From positions 12,813,796 through 12,877,795 of the forward strand of contig JAAONU010000009.1 of assembly GCA_012932295.1 (NCBI GenBank): a DNA stretch of 64,000 nt, in the 5' to 3' direction. The position numbers were made by a program, and so were the translations under genes. Each line of letters begins with the position of its first letter. Within the stretch, counting starts at the first letter, position 1. The notes under the pieces were generated by a model. The model was not told the DNA's origin. It did not search any database and worked only from the letters and a program-made list of their open reading frames with translations. Below are positions 56,101-64,000 of the stretch, one piece after another. This DNA is from Cyclina sinensis (Eukaryota > Mollusca > Bivalvia > Venerida > Veneridae).

Positions 56101-59100
56101 TAAGTGATGTAATTTGTAGCAATCTTATAAACCACACTATTAGGTAGGTGTTAATGGTTACACAGAAATAAACAGCGAATGTATGGAGAGCTTATTTACA
56201 TTAATGTTTGACATTTTTACACAAATATGGGAATAAATGGACTTGATACAGGAATGTGGAATTGTTTTCGTGGTATTCATAGAAGGAAAGGAAAGAAGGT
56301 AAATAAATGTTTCATTACTAATGGTATTGTGGACAAGCTATGTTTGGGGTTCTACCCACAGACATTTGGAGAGTGGTCAGTGTCTTCAAACTAAAATAGG
56401 TCTTTGAAAACAAACAAAAAAACCTTTGATATAAATTTATACTAGACTGTATAAGAAAAAGGACTCTAGTTAGCATGGGATAGCATAATTTGAAGGAAAA
56501 TCCATGATTATGTATTATGTATCTTAATTTCCTAGGATTTTTGCCTTTATTTCAAGAGATATATCAGGGTTCATGTGTATTTTGTTCCTGACCAAAAATT
56601 GCTGGCATAGATATATATTACTGTTACATTTTGCCAAAACTTACTTGAAATACCATATCTGTAATATTGTTGGCTATGTAATTTCTTGTAACTTTTATAT
56701 TACCTTAAATTAACATCCAAGCACCCTCTTTGTTCCTTTATAGAAAGCAGATTTCATCTTTATAATAGCTGAATTGAAGAGAGCTTTCTCTGGTGTTCTG
56801 GTTGTTGCACCAAAAATAACAATAACCTTAATTTTTTTATGGTTTAGCATTGTCACGTACCCCATGCAGGTATAGCCCTGAAACTTACAATTCTTGTTAA
56901 CCATCAAGAGCTTAGTCTGCTCACAAGAGGAGATAACTGTGTCAAACATTTTGTGTGAATTATGGCCCCTTATCGACTTAGAAATTGGGTTAAAGTTTTT
57001 GGCAAGGTAGTACTAGTCACCTTTCCCTTACAGATATAGCCCTGAAACTCACAATACTTGTTTACCATCAAGAGCTTACTCTGCTCACAAGAGAGGGTTA
57101 CTGTGTCCAGCATTATGTGTGAATTATGGCCCCTTTTTGACTTAGAAATTTGGTTGAAGTTTTTGGCAAGATAGCACTACTTACCTTTACCTTGCAGATA
57201 TAGCCCTGAAACTCACAATACTTGTTTACCATCAAGAGCTTACTCTGCTAACAAGAGGAGGTAACTGTGTCAATCATTTTGTGTGAATTGTGGCCCCTTT
57301 TCGACTAAGAAATTTGGTTAAAGTTTTTCGGCAAGGTAGCACTAGTCACATTTCCCTTACAGATTTAGACCTGAAACATACAATACTTGTTTAACCTCAA
57401 GATCTTAGTCTAGTCACAAGAGCAAGTAACTGTGTCCATCATTTTGTGTGAATTATGGCACCTTTTTGACTTCGAAATTTGGTTAAAGTTTTTGGCAAGG
57501 TAGCACTAGTCACATTTCCCTTGCAGATTAACTTAAAACATTTTTTTATCATCATGGCTTTAGACTGCCACAAGAGGAGGTAACTTTGTCAAGGATTTTG
57601 TGTGAATTTTGAGTTTGTAAGGTTTTATAACCCTTCAGTGTCAAGTACTGAGAATAGTCGAGCGCTGTCCTATGACAGCTCTTGTTTATTATATTGTTCC
57701 CAGTTGATAAATTATAATGCTATTTTTCCAATAAAGGCAAAATCCCTCCAGTTCTTATTCATGATATCACCAATTTTGTTTTACATTTCATTTATCTATT
57801 TTACACTTCTCTCAATGATAAATCAAGTGCTGCCTTGACAGATTTATGTAGAGACAGACTTCATATTTGTTGATTCAATGGGCCTAGGAAAATATGCAAA
57901 TCAGATTTGACTGCCTATTTAAAGATATTTTTAGTAAAGTACAGTTATTTGGCAATGATTATCAATAAAACCTGTTTGTTTGCATTTTCTGTCTATGCAT
58001 ATTTCCAAGTTCGTGGTTATGTTAAGCAGTGGCTAAAGTATATCTGACCATTTCTTTGTAATACTTTGAAGGGGTTATGAAACATTAAAGTTATAATACT
58101 GGCCATAATCATCTGAAAAAAACAAAACATTATCAGCACCCTATCTGTATGGTTATTTTTTGTGGATGCCAGTATCTTTAAATTGAGTTGTCAATGTCAC
58201 ATTATCAGTTTTGATTATGTGACGTAGACAACAATATAGGATCATTCAAAACTTAAATTAATTCAGAAAAGATAGATAGACCAAAAAGTAGTTGGAAGCA
58301 TGGTAACCGTTGTAGAAAGTTTCGAAACCTTACAATGCTAAGAAAAAGCTGTAAAAATTACAGATAAATAAGTAAAATCTGTCAAGAATACTTAAGATAC
58401 CAAATTTATCAGGTCCTGTAAATGAAATGTTGTTTCTAAAAATAACTTATGTATGCAAATAAGTTTCTTCTGACTAAATCCGAGCAATGGTGGAGAGGTT
58501 AAAGTAAAAAAAAGTAGGTGTTTTCTTGTCTGCTGACATCCTGGTGTGAATATTGGCATAAACTGTTGAAAATGTTATATTTTTATTAAATGGATGTATT
58601 ATAACTTTAATGTGCATTATTCATAGTTATTTATTCTTGTAGATGGGCAGTTTGTTAATGTGACAGTGAAAGGTCTCTTCAACACAAACTTCATAGAGAT
58701 AAAAAAATCTAATTTGTTTCATCGTTGCATTTGGTATAAATTAAAAGGAGAAACAAAACCAGACTAATGAAAACCTTGAAAAATACAAAAAGTGTAACCT
58801 AGATGAAGGTTGTTTTGAATGTTTGCAGGTGGGACTGTGACCTGATATCTTGATCTTCTTAGGAGAATATCTTGTTCAGGACTTGCAAAAATTCAACAGA
58901 TATATTTAACAATTATGACTCAGTTAAGACAGTTTTCCCTTGATTTTTCCAGACTGCCTTAGATCTAACAGCTCCTGCTAGTGATGCAATACTGAAGAAC
59001 AGGAAGAACACCTGGATACAGCTTGCTGGACATCCAGGTAACATTAACTTCTTACATACATACAGCTTGCTGGACATCCAGGTAACATTAACTTCTTACA

Positions 59101-62100
59101 TACATACAGCTTGCTGGACATCCAGGTAACATTTACTTCTTACATACATACAGCTTGCTGGACATCCAGGTAACATTTACTTCTTACATACATACAGCTT
59201 GCAGGACATACAGGTAACATTTACTTCGTACATACATCCAGCCTGCTAGACTTCCAGGTAACATTTGCATCTTACATACATACAGCCTGCTGGACATCCA
59301 GGTAACATTTACTTTTAACATACATACATCTTGCTGGACATCCAGGTAACATTTACTTTTAACATACATACAGCTTGCTGGACATCCAGGTAACATTTAC
59401 TTCGTACATACATACAGCCTGCTAGACATACATACAGCTTGCTGGACATCCAGGTAACATTTACTTCTTACATACATACAGCTTGCTGGACATCCAGGTA
59501 ACATTTACTTCTTACATACATACAGCTTGCAGGACATCCAGGTAACATTTACTTCGTACATACATCCAGCCTGCTAGACTTCCAGGTAACATTTGCATCC
59601 CACATACATACAGCCTGCTGGACATCCAGGTAACATTTACTTTTAACATACATACATCTTGCTGGACATTAAGGTAACATTTACTTTTAACATACATACA
59701 GCTTGCTGGACATCCAGGTAACATTTACTTCGTACATACATCCAGCCTATTAGACTTCCAGGTAACATTTGCATCTTACATACATACAGCCTGCTGGAAA
59801 TCCAGGTAACATTTACTTTTAACATACATACAGCTTGCTAGATCTCCAAGTTTCATTTTCCTCTGGCATAGCTAAACCTTTTAAACATTAACCTCTCACA
59901 TACGAAAAAAATTTTACTTGAATTTTAGCTAACATTACCCTCTTACATACATACAGCCTGCTAGACATACATACAGCTTGCTGGACATCCAGGTAACATT
60001 TACTTCTTACATACATACAGCTTGCTGGACATCCAGGTAACATTAACTTCTTACATACATACAGCCTGCTGGACATTCAGGTAACATTTACTTCTTATAT
60101 ACATACAGCCTGCTGGACATCCAGGTAACATTTACTTCTTACATACATCTAGCCTGCTGGAAATCCAGGTAACATTTACTTCTTACATACAGTCCAACCT
60201 GTCTTAAGCAGCCAGCCAAGGGAAACAGTCAAATTGGCTGCTTAAGCCAGGTGACCACTTAATGGAGGGTCAAATGAAAATGAGAAATATTTTGGAAATG
60301 TAAATGCCCAACACTATATGCACAAAATAATAAAAGATATACAATGAAGGTAACATTTTACTTATTTTAATAGCCAAGAACTACATACATGTTTTATCAA
60401 ATGTACTTGCATGAAATAACAAATGATTAAAATGTTTCAGCACATTTAAGAATTGGCAGCACATAAAACAAATTTACAAGTAATGATGTACTTATATATC
60501 ATGTAGACTACGCTCAAGCTACATTAGATGTCTACATACCATGGACAATTCGAGCACATTAAATACAGAATATGAAGTGATTAACAATTAAAGTCAATTA
60601 AAATATCGCAGCAAACGTAATCTTCAATAATTAAAAGCAATCAAACCAAAATTAATTAAAACAAGACTTTAATCTATTCCCGGCAAATTCACACTTTTTT
60701 CAAACATTCTGCTTTCATCTTTCACTAATTGGTTCAGATAGCGCTAATTTTCAATGTTTGTAACAGTTTCTCAGTACCCGAGTAGCAGTCGATATCAATC
60801 AAAAGAAGCCGCGTGTATTGTCATCGGACGTGTCAATAGACATTTTGTTAATTGTACCGCGATGTAATTTCCGCTTTCGATTTTCACGAATTTCAAATTT
60901 TACAGTGACCGTTTAACAAAGAGCAAAAACTGGTTTTTGGAGGCATTTAGACTGGCCGTTGGCCGCAGACATCAGGTGACCGCTGAATTAAGTTAAAATA
61001 AAGAACAAATTTCTTCGGGAGCGTCATGAATTGGCCGCTTACACAAGGTGACCGCCGATACAAGGTGACCGCAAAGGCAGGTTGGACTGTACATCCAGCC
61101 TGCTAGACATCCAGGTAACATTTGCATCTTACATACATACAGCCTGCTGGTGATTCAGGTAACATTTACTTCTTACATACATCCAGCCTTCTATACATCC
61201 AGGTAACATTTGGATCTTAGCATACATACAGCCTGCTGTACATCCAGGTAACATTTACTTCTAACATACATACAGCTTGCTAGATCTCCAGATATCATTT
61301 TTCTCTGGCAGAGCTAAACCTTTTAAACATTTACCTCTCACATACACAAAAAAATTACTTGAATTTTAGGTAACATTTACCTCTTACAAACATACAGCCT
61401 GCTAGACATACATACAGCTTACTGGACATCCAGGTAACATTTGTCTCTTACATACATACACCTTGCTGGATTTCAAAGTAACATTTAACTCCTATATACA
61501 TACACTTTGTTGGACATCCAGGTAAAATTTAACGCTTACATACATACATACACCTTACTAGATATTTAGGTATTGCTTACTTTTTACATACTTACAGCTT
61601 GCTGGACATCCAGGTAACATTTACAGTTTTACCTCATACTTACATACAGCTTACTTGACATTCAGGTAGCACTTACAGTTTTACCTCTTACATACATACA
61701 GCTTGCTGAAAATTCAGGTAACATTTACAGTGTTGCTGGACATTCAGGTTACATTTACAGTTTTACCTCTTGCATACTTATGGCTTGCTGGACATTCAGG
61801 TAACATTGACAGTTTTACCTTTTACTTACATACACCTTGCTGGACATCCAGGTAACATTTACCTCTTACATACATACACCTTGCTGGACATCCAGGTAAC
61901 ATTTTTCTGTCACAGGGCTTAACCTTTTAAACATTTACCTTTTACATATATGGAACTTACTGGACCTTCGGGTAATATTTACATCTTAAATACACTTTCA
62001 TGGAGCCTGCTTGCAGATAGCTCGACATAGTCGTCACCTTTGGTACCGCAGTTTGTTGTATGTACGTTCGTGCGTGCGTCATCCAGATTGCCTTGTCCAG

Positions 62101-63635
62101 GCCATAACTTGTGTGTATGGAAGGATTTTGAAATATCTTGGCACTTTTGTTCTCCTTGATGAGACGGTGTGTCGCGTGTAAGACCCAAGTTCCTAGCTCA
62201 AACATCAAGGTCACAGTGCCAGGTTAAAGGTCCAAAATTTTGATGATAGACCTTGTTCGGGCCATAGCTTCTCCCTGCATGGAAGGATTTTAAAATACCT
62301 TGGCACATTTGTTCACCGTGATGAGATGGTGTGTTGCATGCACGACCTAGATTCCTAGCTCAGAGTTCAAGGTCACAGTAACAGCTCAGAGGTCCAAAAT
62401 GCTGATGATAGACCTTGTTTGGGCCATTACTTCTCCATGCATGAAAGAATTTAAAAATACTGTGATACATTTGTTATGCTCCCTGAAAGAGACATCATCT
62501 AGGCCTGCCTTGTCCTTCCATCATCATCTTCCCACAGTTTTCATTTCACTGTCCCATCCCCATAAGCGGCCTTTCATTGGTGGCGCTCAACATGCTGCCC
62601 ATGGGCATTCTAGTACTGGATATCCAGGGAACTTTTACCTTCTTATACAGAGCTTCAGCTTGCTGACATTCAGGTAGGATTGACCAAATGCAAACATGTA
62701 GTTGAACAGGATTTCCAGAGCTCAGTCCTTCTTGACATCAAGGTAACATTTACCCTCTTACGAAGATGCAGCTTTGTCATGGCTTCTTTTGAACTTATTC
62801 ATCTCGAATGCTGATAGAAATTTGACATTAAATCTTGCCTGAATAGTCTGTTTTATAATTTATTACTATCATTATTATACTAACATGATGTTAGTAATTT
62901 TCGTCTGATAAAAACACAGCTTTTTGCTGACTAAGGACACATTTAATCCTATTGTTTGATATTTGTGATTTAAATTCAGATAACAGTTCCCATTGCTTTT
63001 TATACATCCATGTTACATATTTCTAGCTTAGACGCCATGTGCTTGAAGTTTTAATAACATTTACTTGTGACATAGATACAGCATGTTTTACATTCAGGTA
63101 AAATCTACCTCTTCCAGAGTTGCAGTATGCAAAGCTTGAGTTTATCTTTATTCTTTTGTTAGACCATCAGTGTTATATTCATAATGAAAATGACTAACAG
63201 ACATAATGAATAATCGTTATGAGAAATCTGTACAGCTGTATTCTGCTTATCAACACCTGTCATGTATCTTGTCATGTCATTTTGAGTCTGTAATCTTGGA
63301 AAACCTAGCTAAGTCAAACAAAGCTAGTATTTATTTGTCAGTGTGCTAAATAGAAGCAATACATGTCTTGAATTTAAAGTTTGTTATAAAGAACTGATGA
63401 CCTCAAGTTTCGCTACATTGGTTTGTAATAGAAACAGTCATGATGTTGGACAACCCGTGAAATTATAGGCCTTTATGAATTTCAGGTGGATTTGCCCCAG
63501 CAGGCCCAAACACCATATGGAAGAAACGTTACACAAAAGATAACAATGAGACCCAAGCATATGAGGCCCTCATGGAAGACAGTGCACGTGACATTGTGCC
63601 AATGTTCTATAGGGAAGTGGAATATAATTTAGAAT
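44089..63635 (+). CDS. IP3K: Inositol 1,4,5-trisphosphate 3-kinase, 5' part (3' end off window)
   Basis: The enzyme phosphorylates IP3 to inositol 1,3,4,5-tetrakisphosphate and so shapes calcium signals. Proposed exons are 44089-44190, 47549-48019 (alternative first exon), 54241-54303, 58953-59037 and 63486-about 63635. The last two encode NTWIQLAGHP and GGFAPAGPNTIWKKRYTKDN, which match the WVQLAGH...LKKR start of the IP3 3-kinase catalytic domain, including the ATP-contacting lysine region. The first four exons all start and end in codon phase 0 except the 3' end of 58953-59037, which is phase 1 and joins 63486 correctly. The rest of the kinase domain lies beyond the right edge. The kinase exons are secure; the assignment of the upstream exons to this gene rests on strand, phase and splice sites only. 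Confidence 0.85.
44785..45292 (+). repeat. Related dispersed repeat with GACGGACAAAGC tail
   Basis: Two internal units with GGGCAATAACTCAAAAATTA and TACAAAGTTTCTTGTTGATA, a GGACGGACAAAGCGGCG run and a terminal GGGGAGCATAAAAA, as at 4044-4668. Confidence 0.8.
45293..47548. other. AT-rich DNA before the MGCFHS exon
   Basis: No exon or repeat with clear ends was seen. A TTTTGCAG at 47482-47489 could be an acceptor for a 5' UTR part of the next exon. Confidence 0.4.
47549..48019 (+). CDS. IP3K: Putative first exon, MGCFHS acylated N terminus of IP3 3-kinase isoform
   Basis: This exon gives 157 codons from ATG to a GTGAGT donor, phase 0. An in-frame TAG at 47504-47506 with no ATG between supports this start. 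The N terminus MGCFHSS fits an N-myristoylation signal (G2, S6) with a palmitoylatable C3, as in Src-family and other membrane-anchored proteins. Further on are an acidic serine patch (about 43-53), a basic stretch RSGVKRSHSFRTVSF (61-75), and two CxxC pairs (C93/C96 and C119/C122) followed by KKRKHK. If unspliced, the frame ends at 48070. No homologue is recognised. The link to the kinase is inferred from phase and position. Confidence 0.6.
48560..48690 (+). repeat. tRNA-derived SINE copy
   Basis: CAGTGGTTAGAGTGTTGGCC resembles box A and GGAGTTCGAAACAT a decayed box B; GTATTCTAAGATGTATTACA and TCTTTCTGTTACTGACTT match the body of the copy at 38222. Confidence 0.65.
48885..49020 (+). repeat. 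tRNA-derived SINE copy
   Basis: It contains ATCGATTCTTTGGCACAGTG, CAGAGTTCGACTGCC and GTATTTTAAGATGTATTGCA, TCTTTATGTTATGGACTT, ending TTGTTCGTAAGA. The order is as in the other two copies. Confidence 0.65.
49455..51560 (+). repeat. 146-bp tandem repeat block
   Basis: It starts TACCCCCAAAATGAAGTTTG, then GGTCGGTCGGT-type runs, then about eight units of 146 bp (GAAAACTACTGGTTGGAATTC marks, shared piece GAAAACTACTGGT). It is interrupted by the MITE at 50401. Confidence 0.85.
50401..51119. mobile_element. MITE with CAGGG ends and 5-bp duplication GTTAT
   Basis: It begins CAGGGTTTCC and ends GGAACCCTG, flanked by GTTAT at 50396-50400 and 51120-51124. It carries GCGCC-containing words near both ends, and interrupts the 146-bp repeat array. 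hAT-like, by analogy with the 5-bp duplication of the larger element at 26595. Confidence 0.8.
52033..52388. repeat. 71-bp tandem array, five copies
   Basis: Five near-identical units with AAGAACCCCTGGGATGTCAG and ATGATGCATCAATCAAGATG, spaced 71 bp. Confidence 0.93.
52740..54240. other. Intron DNA, nothing recognised
   Basis: AT-rich and free of obvious tandem repeats. The preceding GAGGTGAGCAATTTAGGTCC and ATGGCCCTCC at about 52695-52730 is the tail of a dispersed repeat. Confidence 0.45.
54241..54303 (+). CDS. IP3K: Putative small linker exon of IP3 3-kinase
   Basis: 63 bp, phase 0 to 0, between TACATTTTCAG and GTAATG. It reads VFSLSDIRLRKIELSPKTVA and M. It would sit between the N-terminal exon and the kinase-domain exon. 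No domain is recognised; support is splice consensus plus phase. Confidence 0.5.
54625..56010. repeat. 91-bp tandem array
   Basis: About 15 units containing AACCTTAACATTTAGCTTGA and CAGATGGCAGCTCAAACTTG. Spacing is 91 bp (54638, 54729, and on). One unit near 55305 has an internal duplication of TTGACAGATGGCAGCTCAA. It lies about 320 bp after the exon at 54241. Confidence 0.95.
56870..57610. repeat. 164-bp tandem repeat, about four copies
   Basis: TATAGCCCTGAAACT recurs at 56871, 57035 and 57199, with later diverged copies. AATTATGGCCCC and AAAGTTTTTGGCAAGGTAG are shared marks. Confidence 0.85.
57611..58952. other. Intron DNA before the kinase exon, nothing recognised
   Basis: No exon or repeat seen between the 164-bp repeat and the acceptor at 58952. 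Confidence 0.45.
58953..59037 (+). CDS. IP3K: IP3 3-kinase exon with the WIQLAGHP motif
   Basis: 85 bp, phase 0 to 1, between TTTTTCCAG and GTAACA. It reads TALDLTAPASDAILKNRKNT and then WIQLAGHP. WxQLAGH is the conserved entry of the IP3 3-kinase catalytic domain. Its last 20 bases and its splice donor are the founder sequence of the 44-bp tandem array that follows. Confidence 0.85.
59019..61905 (+). repeat. 44-bp tandem array built from an exon end and its 5' splice site
   Basis: The unit CAGCTTGCTGGACATCCAG, then GTAACATTTACTTC, then TTACATACATA, repeats every 44 bp, starting with the real exon end at 59019. I estimate about 45 copies; many keep CAG|GTAACATT intact, and drifted copies trail to about 63110. 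A 900-bp MITE interrupts it at 60190-61089. Some copies show sub-duplications of ACATACATACAG. Neighbouring blocks repeat as groups (for example 59195-59400 against 59520-59720), suggesting unequal exchange. Confidence 0.95.
60190..61089. mobile_element. MITE inserted in the splice-site array
   Basis: The ends are inverted: CAGTCCAACCTG at 60190 and CAGGTTGGACTG ending at 61089, each flanked by TA. The interior has repeated GTGACCGC/GGCCGCTTA words near both ends and no long reading frame. TA flanks suggest a Tc1/mariner-like non-autonomous element, though other TA-targeting groups are possible. Confidence 0.75.
62000..62620. repeat. Dispersed repeat, inverted copy of 8340-8770
   Basis: It contains two to three internal units with AAGGTCACAGT and GATGATAGACCTTGTT, and ends CATGCTGCCCATGGGCATTC. 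It lies in the intron between the two IP3 3-kinase domain exons. Confidence 0.75.
63486..63635 (+). CDS. IP3K: IP3 3-kinase catalytic-domain exon
   Basis: The acceptor is AATTTCAG. The exon reads GGFAPAGPNTIWKKRYTKDN and continues with ETQAYEALMED and IVPMFYREVEYNLE, matching the N-lobe of inositol-phosphate kinases of the IP3 3-kinase branch (LKKR, then an E..A...L helix, then VP.F). The donor is probably the GTATCC at 63636, a weak match, so the exact end is less certain than the start. Confidence 0.85.
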
Positions 63636-64000
63636 GTATCCTTTCATGTTTGTGTTTGTTGCTGACATGGGTGTGTTTTTACTATCTTGTAAAGTGAATG
63701 ATGTTCATGTTTCCTGAAATGTGAGCAAGAGTCTGGAAGGTTTAAGGTTGATGATAACAGCATAAACTAAAAACAGAATAACATAATTGGTTCTTTATTG
63801 AAGAAGAAAACTGACCGGTGAAGTGTTTGTAATGAAAAAAGTAAGTTTAAAGAAAATTTAGAAATTGAGAAGTTAAAAAATATCTGGCTTAGGTTATTTC
63901 AGTACTTATACAGACCGTTCCATAATTGATAAATTGACCGCCGCCATTATGAAGATCACATAACCGTCCGCCATTAAAGGACTGCTAAATCTCACTATGA

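Noticed and set aside
59184..60076. Minus-strand frames within the 44-bp array
   Set aside because: They are translations of the repeat on the strand opposite the gene and have no independent support.
59019..61905. Regular spacing suggesting a CRISPR-like array
   Set aside because: Units are contiguous tandem copies with no variable spacers, in an animal intron.

Overview
The window is AT-rich animal nuclear DNA with long, repeat-filled introns. Several dispersed repeats carry GGACGGACGGAC-type runs, paired ends resembling AGCTCACC/GGTGAGC, and a GGGCCATCATGGCCCT tail. That repeat style points to a bivalve mollusc; this is inference from repeat style and gene similarity, not a database match. 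Two host genes can be supported.

Minus strand, 25529 down to 7721: a complete 12-exon gene for the catalytic small subunit of DNA primase (PRIM1). All splice phases agree. The catalytic aspartates, the zinc cysteines and the SGRRGVH motif are present. Intron 7 looks like a minor-spliceosome (U12) AT-AC intron. Exon 10 has one extra base that breaks the frame. A palindromic E2F-like site lies 27 bp upstream of the ATG.

Plus strand, 44089 (or 47549) to beyond 63635: the 5' half of an inositol 1,4,5-trisphosphate 3-kinase gene. It includes a first exon encoding an MGCFHS acylation-type N terminus, two small linker exons, and two exons that begin the kinase domain. The gene runs off the right edge. 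The last 20 bases of one kinase exon, its 5' splice site and the start of the intron have been amplified into a 44-bp tandem array that fills most of the following intron. This is the most unusual structure in the window.

The genes are head to head. The space between them and their introns are filled by mobile DNA: a hAT element with a decayed transposase and a nested MITE (26595-29677), two elements whose inverted ends are built from a repeated short word (25953-26442 and 30165-32408), a gag remnant (32973-33584) beside a 54-bp minisatellite with a 1.29-kb higher-order repeat (about 33640-36900), a degenerate Tc1-like element in PRIM1 intron 11, a hAT MITE with an 8-bp target duplication inside a 65-bp satellite in PRIM1 intron 2, a MITE inside the splice-site array, and tRNA-like SINE copies. 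No tRNA gene, rRNA gene or CRISPR array was seen. The two genes have no evident functional link: one makes replication primers, the other turns IP3 into IP4 in calcium signalling.
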